A stretch of 13,079 nucleotides of DNA, from contig JAESUE010000007.1 of NCBI GenBank assembly GCA_016763235.1, positions 1-13,079 of the forward strand, read 5' to 3'. This stretch comes from Pseudomonadales bacterium (lineage in GTDB: Bacteria; Pseudomonadota; Gammaproteobacteria; Pseudomonadales; UBA3067). The notes under the pieces are model-generated. The model did not search any database, was not told the origin of the DNA, and saw only the letters and a list, made by a program, of their open reading frames with translations. This document shows, one piece after another, positions 6,114 to 12,977 of this stretch. The position numbers and the translations under genes were made by a program. The first letter of the stretch is position 1. Every line of letters begins with the position of its first letter.

Positions 6114-8689
6114 TTTTCTTCTCCGAGTTTATTTTGTTCGGGCTTGAATAGAAAATTGCTAGTAAGGGATATTACGGCGGGCAGAACCATTAAGGTAACT
6201 AAGCATGATACTGCCATTATTGTGGCCAAAAAGGCACCCACGGTTTGGTAGGGGCTCAGTGGTGCGAACAGTAATGGTGTGAACCCTATCGCAATCACAA
6301 TGGCGTTTCGGCTAATGGCGCGTGCGGGATCTTCATACATATGTAACAGAGTTTCTTTGATGCTACCTGTCTGCTTGAAAATGGCGCGGCTACGTTCCAA
6401 AAAGTGGATGGCAAAGTCTACCGATAAACCCAAGGTGAGTGAGGATAAAATCGCCACTGGCATATCATAGTTTTTGCCTATAAAACCAATAACCCCGTAA
6501 ATGGATGTGATTGTTACCGTTAGCGGGATCATGGCGATTAAGCCAAAACTTACGGAGCGGAATAAAATAATCATTACCACAAATACTGCGATAAATGCAC
6601 TGATCAAACTTCCGATCATGCCTTTTACCATAGCGTCCTGCCAAATCACGTTGATATAGGTGAGCCCTGCCCATTCCAGTGCAACATCTTTTGGTAGGGG
6701 GTGGGTAGCAACATAAGCATCAACAAATTCCGTCACATAGGCCATATCAATGTTGTCGCCACTTTTGAGTTGCAGCCAGATCGATGCGTCGCGGTAGTCA
6801 GGCGTCACCATGTGATAGAGGTCGTTAGGTCTATGGCTGCCAAGATAACTAAGAAGCGTTTGTGCAACAGCTTCATTTGAATCTGGCAGTACAAAGTGCT
6901 CTTGATCACCGCCGCGCAATTCCCGATAGACGGTTTTGACAATATCAGCGATGGAGTTACTTTTGCCGACATAACCGCTTTCTAGCAGAGCTGTTTGAAG
7001 CTGTTCGATATAAGCCAATGCCTCTGGACTTTGAAAGTATTTTTCTTCGCTTGCTTGTTCCTCAGATAGCTCTAACAGTTGGTCAATATAAGGGAGTTGC
7101 TCATCTGTTGCATCAAAGCTGCGTTCGTCCAGTTGATTAATGATGCCTTCCAGTGCTTCATCAAGGGAAGGTTGTTCTTTTATGGACGTGTGTGCAACCT
7201 TGCTAAGTTCTTCTAAATCAAGCTGATTAGAGCGAGCTTCGCTAATAACCCGATCAAAGTTGGCGAGGAAGCGTTCTTTTGAATCGCCTTCCTTTTTCGA
7301 TAATACGATAAAGGCGTTGTAGGTACCGGCAAAATGTTTGTTAAGGGTTTTATCAGCGACTTGAATAGGGTGGCTTTTGGCAAACCATTGCACAGGGTTA
7401 TCATTGACTTGGATGCGGGTGATCCCGAAAATGCTGATCGCTAAAACGATAACCGTTAGTGACACTATTAATTTGGGTGCAGCCAGGCTTTTTTCACCTA
7501 AACGGCGCAAAAATCTGGCTAGCAATCCATTGCTTTCCTGGTCGTGATCAACCTTGCCGAGGTTTTGTAATTGTTTTGGTGAAAGCAATGCAATGTAAGC
7601 GGGAATAAAGGTTACCGTTAATACGAAGGCGAGAAGAATTCCGAATGCGACATAAAGACCAAATACCTGAACAGGAGGAATAGGCGTAAGCGCAAGCGAG
7701 GCGAAACCCAAGGCAGAGGTAATAGATGTAAACAGCATGGGGGTGAATAAATGCTGCATAACCTCGCGCGTCACTTGTTTTGGGTCTTTACCGGGTCGGT
7801 AATTGTCAGCAAACTCAGATAAAAGGTGTACGGAATCCACCACGGCGATAGGCATAAGAAAAATCGGAATCATCGAGCTCATGATATGAACGGTATATCC
7901 CATACCAATGAGCAAACCCATTGTTGCAATCACGACTATCATTGACATTATCATGGGGGCAGTGATGAGAGTGACGCTACGGAAGAAGTACCACATTAAA
8001 GCGAAAATAAACAACCCCGCCAGTGGTGCAGAAATAGCCATTTGCATAAACATTTCTACACCGAAGGTGTCTTCTGCAATGGGGAGCCCTGTGATATGGA
8101 ATTCATCGTCACTGTCAAGTGTATCAATAATCGCTTTTACTTCACTGGCGATGCGATAGCTTTCGTGTTTCTCAACAATGGGGATATAGATGCCGGCTGC
8201 TTTACCATCACCGGAAACCATTGTGTTGTTAAGCATGGGTAAACGATTAACGGCAGATTTAATCTTTTCAACGTGCTCAAGTGTCGTGGGTGCCGTGTTC
8301 ATCAGCCACTCGAAGCGAATGGTCCCCGGCCCATCCTGCAGTATATTATCAGCCTCTGTCAGGCTCATCAGGTCTTCTTGAATCACGCCTTCAATATTTT
8401 TGATTTCTTTACTGAGCGCATGAATGTTTCCCAGTGTTTTTATATTGTAAATTCCGTTAGCGCTGTTTTCATTCACAACACCAACCACGATCATATCGTG
8501 AAGACCAAATTTTTCTTTTGTTTGAGTGTGAAATAAACGCGCAGGCTCATCAGGCGGAAGCATGTTTTCAGGATCAGTATCGATTTTTATTTGTGGAATC
8601 ATGGCCCCTAATAAAATCGCTAGGATAAGCGAAATAGCGATAATTAATTTAGGGCGCTCAAGAGAGATGTTGACGATTTTTTCCTTCAT
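6110..8689 (-). CDS. RND superfamily (MMPL/COG1033-type) exporter
   Basis: This 859-residue inner-membrane protein shows the duplicated RND layout. TM1 lies near residues 15-33, a periplasmic domain runs to about 210, and TM2-6 lie near 217-370. TM7 is near 407-424, a second periplasmic domain runs to about 685, and TM8-12 follow near 690-845. Charged residues in membrane segments, AVVDSVHLLSEF (Asp285) and GLSVDFAIHFLER (Asp758), match the proton-relay positions of the predicted RND exporters that move lipids, hopanoids or similar hydrophobic cargo. The second periplasmic domain contains an acidic, leucine-rich helical segment (about 490-600). ATG 8689 is preferred because GGAG lies six bases before it; an in-frame TTG at 8701 overlaps that site and is unlikely. 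It starts 43 bases after the repressor gene and overlaps the LolA-like gene by four bases. Substrate is unknown. Confidence 0.9.
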   Translation of the reverse strand: MKEKIVNISLERPKLIIAISLILAILLGAMIPQIKIDTDPENMLPPDEPARLFHTQTKEKFGLHDMIVVGVVNENSANGIYNIKTLGNIHALSKEIKNIEGVIQEDLMSLTEADNILQDGPGTIRFEWLMNTAPTTLEHVEKIKSAVNRLPMLNNTMVSGDGKAAGIYIPIVEKHESYRIASEVKAIIDTLDSDDEFHITGLPIAEDTFGVEMFMQMAISAPLAGLFIFALMWYFFRSVTLITAPMIMSMIVVIATMGLLIGMGYTVHIMSSMIPIFLMPIAVVDSVHLLSEFADNYRPGKDPKQVTREVMQHLFTPMLFTSITSALGFASLALTPIPPVQVFGLYVAFGILLAFVLTVTFIPAYIALLSPKQLQNLGKVDHDQESNGLLARFLRRLGEKSLAAPKLIVSLTVIVLAISIFGITRIQVNDNPVQWFAKSHPIQVADKTLNKHFAGTYNAFIVLSKKEGDSKERFLANFDRVISEARSNQLDLEELSKVAHTSIKEQPSLDEALEGIINQLDERSFDATDEQLPYIDQLLELSEEQASEEKYFQSPEALAYIEQLQTALLESGYVGKSNSIADIVKTVYRELRGGDQEHFVLPDSNEAVAQTLLSYLGSHRPNDLYHMVTPDYRDASIWLQLKSGDNIDMAYVTEFVDAYVATHPLPKDVALEWAGLTYINVIWQDAMVKGMIGSLISAFIAVFVVMIILFRSVSFGLIAMIPLTVTITSIYGVIGFIGKNYDMPVAILSSLTLGLSVDFAIHFLERSRAIFKQTGSIKETLLHMYEDPARAISRNAIVIAIGFTPLLFAPLSPYQTVGAFLATIMAVSCLVTLMVLPAVISLTSNFLFKPEQNKLGEEK

Positions 8690-8732
8690 AACTTGCTCCA
8701 AAATCCTGTTGCTCTTATTTTAATTTTCGGTG

Positions 8733-8996
8733 TTAGCTGTATTTGCTTATCAGGGTTTTTATTTTTTCCATTTCATCTGGCGAAAGGTTTGACACATTTT
8801 TATTGTCAATTTCCCGCTCAATCATGCACGCGAGCATCTCGTGAGAGGCTTTATCCAGCGCCTTTCTTGCTGCAGACATTTGTTGAGCGGTTTTCTCACA
8901 ATCATCGTCGGAATTAATGAGCTTTTGAATGCCTCGAATCTGGCCCTCAATTCGTGCTAAGCGCTTAAGCATAGCTTCTTTATATTCTGGCTTCAT
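8733..8996 (-). CDS. CsoR/RcnR/FrmR (DUF156) family transcriptional repressor with atypical ligand positions
   Basis: This 87-residue protein is an all-helical DUF156 repressor, recognised from LKRLARIEGQIRGIQKLI at the N-terminus and CEKTAQQMSAARKALDKA in helix 2. Members sense Cu(I), Ni/Co, formaldehyde or sulfur species and leave DNA on binding. Cys33 fits the conserved first ligand. In CsoR the other ligands are His at +25 and Cys at +29; here those places hold Met58 and Glu62, while His52 (+19) and Cys57 (+24) occur nearby. The inducer is therefore uncertain; a thiol or sulfane-sulfur sensor, or a distinct metal site, are both possible. The start ATG has AAGGA (9005-9009) eight bases upstream. 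It is first in the operon with the exporter, LolA-like and barrel genes, and its promoter carries a perfect inverted repeat, so autoregulation is likely. Confidence 0.92.
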   Translation of the reverse strand: MKPEYKEAMLKRLARIEGQIRGIQKLINSDDDCEKTAQQMSAARKALDKASHEMLACMIEREIDNKNVSNLSPDEMEKIKTLISKYS

Positions 8997-9027
8997 TGCG
9001 TTAATCCTTGCATGATGATTTCTATAT

Positions 9028-9055
9028 ACTATACCCCGTAGGGTATACTTCGCAA
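9028..9055 (-). promoter_or_regulatory. Promoter of the repressor-exporter operon
   Basis: Read on the minus strand, TTGCGA (9055-9050) and TATAGT (9033-9028) are separated by 16 bases, a reasonable sigma-70 pair. Transcription would begin near 9021, giving a leader of about 25 bases before the repressor ATG. The CsoR-type inverted repeat fills the spacer and touches the -10 box, so bound repressor would block RNA polymerase. No experimental support. Confidence 0.55.
9030..9047. promoter_or_regulatory. Candidate CsoR-family operator, perfect 7-base inverted repeat
   Basis: TATACCC and GGGTATA flank CGTA in a perfect palindrome of 18 bases. DUF156 repressors bind G/C tracts flanked by A/T-rich inverted repeats of this form; CstR- and CsoR-type operators resemble it. 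It lies 34 bases upstream of the repressor gene, within the promoter spacer. Position, symmetry and neighbouring gene together make it the most likely autoregulatory site. Confidence 0.7.
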
Positions 9056-9353
9056 GTTCAGAGCGACAATTTTTATTGAATTTTGCACCTTATTTGACCA
9101 ATAAGTAATATGAACTAAGATTAGAAATAAGTTTCAGTGATGATAGTTATAAGGAATTAGTTGTTTATATTGTTTTATATGAGTTTGCTCTGTCTTAGGT
9201 GTCGCCTCACTACCAGATGTAAATTTTTGTGCTAGTTTCTTATGTAATGCTTATTTTTTGTATAGAAGTAAGAGTGGTGAAATGGGTTTGGTTGGAGTTT
9301 TATTTCTTTCTCTCTAATTGCTCGATCAAAGTGTGCAGTGGAGAAGTAGTGGA
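9048..9353. other. Divergent A/T-rich intergenic region between repressor and response regulator
   Basis: These 306 bases contain no convincing gene. On the left is the -35 end of the repressor promoter. CTTATT-TGACC-AATAAG (9089-9105) is a short weak hairpin. A tandem 10-base repeat lies at 9161-9180. A TATAGA box at 9261-9266 could be a -10 for the response regulator gene but has no good -35 partner. Any promoter for the two-component pair must lie here. Confidence 0.5.
9161..9180 (+). repeat. Tandem 10-base A/T-rich direct repeat, possible response-regulator site
   Basis: TTGTTTATAT is followed directly by TGTTTTATAT, matching at 8 of 10 positions. OmpR-family regulators bind as head-to-tail dimers to direct repeats with about one helical turn spacing, which this fits. 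It lies about 190 bases before the response regulator start. The sequence is low in complexity, so a chance repeat is possible. Confidence 0.3.
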
Positions 9354-10136
9354 ATGTTACAAGGGGATGGTATGGAATCGATTAACACGAATGAGCCGCA
9401 GGCAGTGGGCTTTCAGGGAAATCCAAAAATTCTGATTGTAGAAGATGACGAGCGATTGGCATCTCTTACTAAAGAATACATGGAAGGCAATGGGCTTAAT
9501 GTTTCCATTGAAATGGATGGCGCGAAGGCCGTTGATCGAATTATTAATGATCAACCCGACTTAGTGGTGCTCGATGTGATGCTTCCCTCAAAGGATGGCA
9601 TGGCGGTATGTCGAGAAGTGCGATCCCAGTATGTAAATCCAATTTTGATGTTGACTGCTCGTACAGATGATGTGGATCATGTGCTCGGTTTGGAGATGGG
9701 TGCAGATGATTATCTTTCGAAACCAGTTCGGCCCAGAGTATTGTTAGCGCGAATAAAAGCGCTACTGCGTCGTTCTCAAGTTGGTGCGAAGAACGAAGGT
9801 GGCAATGGCGCAGGTTCTCAAGGTGGTTCGCGCCTTGAATTTGCAGACTTAGTTATTGATCATGCCTCTCGTGATGTGTGGTTGAGAGATGATCGTGTCG
9901 ATTTAACCAGTGCCGAGTTTGATTTGCTGTGGTTGCTGTCGTCCAATGCAGGCCGAATACTTTCGCGTGAAGAGATTTTTGAGGTGTTGCGTGGTATTGA
10001 ATACGATGGGCAGGATCGATCTATTGATGTGCGCGTCTCACGAATTCGTCCAAAAATTGGCGATGATCCTATGAGCCCTAAGAGAATTAAAACAGTTCGA
10101 AGCAAGGGGTATTTATTTGTTAAGGAAATCACCTAA
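9354..10136 (+). CDS. rstA: RstA-like OmpR-family response regulator
   Basis: This 260-residue protein has an N-terminal receiver domain and a C-terminal winged helix. In the receiver, ILIVEDDERL supplies the acidic pair Asp31-Asp32, VVLDVMLPSKDGM holds the phospho-acceptor Asp74, LTAR the switch Thr101 and YLSKPV the conserved Lys123. A glycine-rich linker (about 144-158) precedes the DNA-binding domain, which runs from about 160 and contains LTSAEFDLLWLL and the KTVRSKGYLFV wing. The segment RGIEYDGQDRSIDVRVSRIR closely resembles E. coli RstA, so this is an RstA-type regulator rather than a generic OmpR. ATG 9354 follows GGAGAAG; ATG 9372 follows AAGGGG by five bases and is an equally good start, while TTG 9318 is unlikely. 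It lies 51 bases before its cognate kinase gene. Target genes in this organism are not evident. Confidence 0.88.
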   Translation: MLQGDGMESINTNEPQAVGFQGNPKILIVEDDERLASLTKEYMEGNGLNVSIEMDGAKAVDRIINDQPDLVVLDVMLPSKDGMAVCREVRSQYVNPILMLTARTDDVDHVLGLEMGADDYLSKPVRPRVLLARIKALLRRSQVGAKNEGGNGAGSQGGSRLEFADLVIDHASRDVWLRDDRVDLTSAEFDLLWLLSSNAGRILSREEIFEVLRGIEYDGQDRSIDVRVSRIRPKIGDDPMSPKRIKTVRSKGYLFVKEIT

Positions 10137-10187
10137 AATTATCTTACTGGTTTAGCTGGCCTTAGTATTTAAGGGGAAGGTCGCCAT

Positions 10188-11813
10188 ATGACTCGAATTT
10201 TTTTAAAGCTCTATGGCGGCATTCTTACAGCATTTCTTGTTCTTTCTCTCGTTTCCTATCTTGTGCTTCTCGCCGTTAATCAAAACCGCTATCTGCAATA
10301 TCAGCAAAGTGTCACGCAGGGTGTTATTACGCTTATGGGTGACTATCTCGACTCCTCTTCTCCAGAAGAGCGTTTGGTTTGGCTTGCGCGCATTAATCAG
10401 CGTTTTGCTATTGGAGGGAAAATTTTTACTCAGCAGGAGCTTGGCTTAGGGCGTCGCCAGTTGGTGAGACTTAAGGGTGGGTTGTCAGCAAGCGGGAAGC
10501 AGGAAAGCGCAGGACAGTCCCAGCAATTTATATTTTATCGATTAAAGGAAAGCGGGCTTTTTTTAGGGTTTGAAAGCACTTCTACTCTTCGAGATTTGCC
10601 AGGTTTAACGCAACACTTGGTTATTCAGAATATTGATAACACATCTTCGATTACGTCTCAAAATAAACTGGCAAAGATAGCGGGTTATTTCCCTTATGAG
10701 CTGTCTGTTCAGCGCTTGTCTGAAATGATGCTTAATAAAAATCAGCAAGCTCGGCTAAAAGCGGGTGGTGCGGTCGTTGATATGCGCGTTGGTTTAGATC
10801 GACCCATTTTGGTTTCTCAGATGCCGCTTTCTGACCACTACCTATTGGTGGGGCCTATTATGGGCTTTGATAATTACCCCTTTGTTCTGGTGTTGACGAT
10901 CCTCTGCTTGGACATGCTGCTACTGGGTTTGGTTTCCTATGTGTTGGTGCGGCCGATAGAAAAACGTTTGGCTGGTTTGGCACAGGCTGCAAGGCAGATA
11001 AAAAAGGGGCATCTTGATGTTCGTGCAGAAGTGGGTAGTGCTGATGCAATCGGTTTTTTAGCGGCTGCATTTAATGCTATGGCTGAGCACATTCAAATGC
11101 TTCTTGATATGCAGAATGAAATGATACGCGCAGTTTCTCATGAGCTTAGAACGCCTGTTGCAAGGTTGAGATTTTCTTTGCAAATGATAGAAGATGCCGA
11201 GTGTGATGCTGAGCGTCTGCCGTTGTTGGGTGGCATGGATGATGACATGCAAGAGCTTAATGAGCTTATTGATGAAATTCTCACGTACGCCAAGTTAGAG
11301 CACAGCACGCCTGAGCTGGAGTTTTCTATGGTGGATGTTGATGGTGTGATGGAGCGCGTACTCGGCGAGATGGCCGCTGCAGCTAAAAAAAATACCATCA
11401 CACTAGAGCATATTCCTGAAAGCTTGCCTCAAAAACATCGCTTGGTGGAAGGGGAAGAGCGCTACCTGCACCGTGTGATACAAAATTTTGTTGGTAATGC
11501 GATTCGCTATGCCGACAGCCAAGTGCGGATGTCATTTTTGATTGATGGCGTTTCATGCAAAATGGTCGTGGAAGACGACGGAGCAGGTATTCCTGAAGAT
11601 GAATGGGATAAAGTATTTGCACCATTTGCCCGGTTGGACACCAGTCGAAACCGCTCATCGGGAGGTTATGGCCTTGGCCTGTCTATTGTGCAACGGATTG
11701 TAAACTGGCATCACGGTAAAGTATCTGTTGGACGAAGTTCTCTAGGTGGGGCGATGTTTATTATGGAGTGGCCTGTTCGGCAGCCTGACTCGCAGGCAGA
11801 ATTGTTTACATAA
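10188..11813 (+). CDS. rstB: RstB-like sensor histidine kinase with enlarged periplasmic domain
   Basis: This 541-residue membrane kinase partners the upstream regulator. TM1 spans about 11-30, a periplasmic sensor region about 31-230, TM2 about 232-254, and a HAMP linker about 255-308. The dimerisation domain has AVSHELRTPVARLRFSL with the phospho-acceptor His318. The ATPase domain shows the N box (QNFVGNAIRYA, Asn433 and Asn437), VEDDGAGIP (Asp464) and GGYGLGLSIV (493-501). The ending LDTSRNRSSGGYGLGL and LGGAMFIMEWP resembles E. coli RstB. That protein is about 433 residues, so the extra length lies mainly in the sensor region and may mean a different signal. AAGGGGAAGG lies seven bases before the ATG. 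A probable terminator follows 47 bases after the stop, so the pair forms a two-gene unit. Confidence 0.88.
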   Translation: MTRIFLKLYGGILTAFLVLSLVSYLVLLAVNQNRYLQYQQSVTQGVITLMGDYLDSSSPEERLVWLARINQRFAIGGKIFTQQELGLGRRQLVRLKGGLSASGKQESAGQSQQFIFYRLKESGLFLGFESTSTLRDLPGLTQHLVIQNIDNTSSITSQNKLAKIAGYFPYELSVQRLSEMMLNKNQQARLKAGGAVVDMRVGLDRPILVSQMPLSDHYLLVGPIMGFDNYPFVLVLTILCLDMLLLGLVSYVLVRPIEKRLAGLAQAARQIKKGHLDVRAEVGSADAIGFLAAAFNAMAEHIQMLLDMQNEMIRAVSHELRTPVARLRFSLQMIEDAECDAERLPLLGGMDDDMQELNELIDEILTYAKLEHSTPELEFSMVDVDGVMERVLGEMAAAAKKNTITLEHIPESLPQKHRLVEGEERYLHRVIQNFVGNAIRYADSQVRMSFLIDGVSCKMVVEDDGAGIPEDEWDKVFAPFARLDTSRNRSSGGYGLGLSIVQRIVNWHHGKVSVGRSSLGGAMFIMEWPVRQPDSQAELFT

Positions 11814-11859
11814 CCTTTGCCTGCGTAAGTCATCTGCATAGTTATAGGCGCTGGCTCTT

Positions 11860-11888
11860 GAGAGTCACCTTGATTCTCTAATATTTTT
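11860..11888 (+). terminator. Probable intrinsic terminator after the kinase gene
   Basis: GAGAGTC (11860-11866) pairs with GATTCTC (11872-11878), seven pairs including one G-T wobble, around the loop ACCTT. It is followed by TAATATTTTT. The stem is modest in strength, and an overlapping alternative stem exists just upstream (GGCTC-TTGA-GAGTC with a wobble pair, 11853-11866). It lies 47 bases after the kinase stop, the expected place for the end of the two-gene transcript. Confidence 0.45.
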
Positions 11889-11996
11889 CGCCTTGTTCTG
11901 CACCAATTTAAACGTAATCTAAACTCTTACAGAGTTCGCTGAGGTGTTACCCGTTTTCTATGGCTACTCGTTGCCTCATCCCGCTTGGCAACAATA

Positions 11997-12027
11997 TTGA
12001 ATTCTTGCTTGTCTATTCTGTTAAAAT
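11997..12027 (+). promoter_or_regulatory. Weak candidate promoter for trmJ
   Basis: TTGAAT (11997-12002) and TAAAAT (12022-12027) are 19 bases apart, longer than ideal. They lie downstream of the terminator-like hairpin and about 38 bases before the trmJ start, a suitable place. The rest of the 250-base gap (11814-12064) shows no gene. An in-frame open stretch from 11960 is rejected as an extension of trmJ. Confidence 0.3.
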
Positions 12028-12064
12028 CCCAAATTGCTTAAATCAATTAATGTGGTGTAAATTT

Positions 12065-12856
12065 ATGTTTGAAAACATACGTGTGGTGATGATTCATACT
12101 TCACATCCCGGAAATATCGGCGCAGCAGCCAGAGCCATTAAAACAATGGGTTTTTCCCGGTTGGTTCTCGTTTCTCCTCAGGACTACCCTAATGCCAAGG
12201 CCACATGGCGAGCAGCAGGGGCGACGGATGTCCTCGATCAGACTCAAGTAGTGGAAACGCTGGCTGATGCCGTTGCTGGGTGCTCGCTCGTGGTGGGGGC
12301 CAGTGCTCGGCAGAGGCGTATACCGTGGCCAGTGCTGGATTCTCGTCAGGGTGGTGAGGCGATTGCGAAACAGGCTCGTACCGACGAGGTTGCGGTGATT
12401 TTTGGTAGAGAAGATCGCGGGCTTACAAATGAAGAGCTGCAGCAGTGTCACTACCACATAGAAATCCCTGCTAATGACTCGTATGGCGTGCTTAACGTTG
12501 CTTCGGCAATCCAGATAATCTGTTATGACATCCGTATGGCGCTTACGCTTATAGGGAAAGAGACCCTTACAGAAGATAATGAGGCCGAGGAGGGTAATAC
12601 TAAGCCAGATTTCAGTATGCCCATAGAGCCTGTTCGTTGGGATGAACGGCTTGCGACATCCGGTGAAATGGAGCACTTCTTTAAGCACATGGAAACCACC
12701 TTAACCCAGCTGGATTTTCATGAGCCGGCGAATCCGCGACAGCTTATAACGAGGCTTCGTAGGCTTTTTATGCGCTCGCGCTTAGATCGCCTAGAAATCA
12801 ATATTCTGCGAGGAGCTATGACGGCGGTACAAAAGAAAATGGGTTTAAAGGGCTAA
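12065..12856 (+). CDS. trmJ: tRNA (cytidine/uridine-2'-O-)methyltransferase TrmJ
   Basis: This 263-residue SPOUT-class methyltransferase transfers a methyl group from S-adenosylmethionine to the 2'-hydroxyl of nucleotide 32 in the tRNA anticodon loop. The N-terminus FENIRVVMIHTSHPGNIGAA aligns with E. coli TrmJ ([20 protein letters not shown]), which fixes the start at ATG 12065; the frame is open further upstream but that part has no family character. The SPOUT knot motifs are visible as VIFGREDRGLTNEELQ and YGVLNVASAIQIICYDIRMA, which bind the cofactor. A C-terminal extension (about 200-263) is helical and charged, as in TrmJ. No strong Shine-Dalgarno sequence is seen. iscR follows after 121 bases; in many gammaproteobacteria cysE lies between these two, but not here. 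Confidence 0.94.
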   Translation: MFENIRVVMIHTSHPGNIGAAARAIKTMGFSRLVLVSPQDYPNAKATWRAAGATDVLDQTQVVETLADAVAGCSLVVGASARQRRIPWPVLDSRQGGEAIAKQARTDEVAVIFGREDRGLTNEELQQCHYHIEIPANDSYGVLNVASAIQIICYDIRMALTLIGKETLTEDNEAEEGNTKPDFSMPIEPVRWDERLATSGEMEHFFKHMETTLTQLDFHEPANPRQLITRLRRLFMRSRLDRLEINILRGAMTAVQKKMGLKG

Positions 12857-12871
12857 GTGTTGCCATAAATA

Positions 12872-12896
12872 ATACTTGACTAAATTACTCGGATAA
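12872..12896 (+). promoter_or_regulatory. Type 1 IscR binding site over the iscR promoter
   Basis: The 25 bases starting ATACTTGACTAAATTACTC match the E. coli type 1 IscR consensus (ATA-S-YY-GACT-R-WWW-Y-AGT-C-RR-S-TAT) at 22 of 25 positions by my count; mismatches are at positions 17, 22 and 25. [2Fe-2S]-IscR represses its own operon from such sites. The -35 element TTGACT (12876-12881) lies inside it, as in E. coli. Confidence 0.7.
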
Positions 12897-12905
12897 CGCT
12901 AAGCT
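12876..12905 (+). promoter_or_regulatory. Putative iscR promoter
   Basis: TTGACT (12876-12881) is a strong -35 element. TAAGCT (12900-12905), 18 bases later, is the best -10 candidate. Initiation near 12912 would leave a leader of about 65 bases before the iscR ATG. The IscR site overlaps the -35, which gives negative feedback by iron-sulfur status. Confidence 0.5.
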
Positions 12906-12921
12906 AGTGGCATCAGGCTGT

Positions 12922-12950
12922 GTTGATATCAACTGGTTTTTAAATTTAAA
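12922..12950. repeat. Two perfect 12-base palindromes in the iscR leader
   Basis: GTTGATATCAAC (12922-12933) and TTTAAATTTAAA (12939-12950) are both perfect palindromes, five bases apart, between the putative start of transcription and the iscR ATG. The first is not an IscR-type motif. They could be a further operator or a leader structure; the second is low in complexity and may be chance. Confidence 0.35.
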
Positions 12951-12977
12951 CGTTTGGGTAATATTGGGTAGGTAAAA

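Noticed and set aside
8690..8701. TTG start of the RND exporter four codons upstream
   Set aside because: It would place the start inside the GGAG ribosome site that serves ATG 8689.
9089..9105. CTTATT-TGACC-AATAAG as an operator or terminator
   Set aside because: Short A/T-rich stem with no T-run and no link to a promoter; likely chance in this base composition.
9318..9353. TTG start for the response regulator
   Set aside because: No ribosome site before it, and two ATG codons with good sites lie just downstream, closer to the receiver domain.
11960..12064. N-terminal extension of trmJ from an upstream ATG
   Set aside because: TrmJ homology begins exactly at ATG 12065; the extra 35 residues have no family character and overlap the likely promoter.
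12101..12688. 195-codon open frame on the minus strand inside trmJ
   Set aside because: It lies wholly antisense to a well-conserved gene, shows no recognisable domain and reads as a shadow of trmJ codon use.
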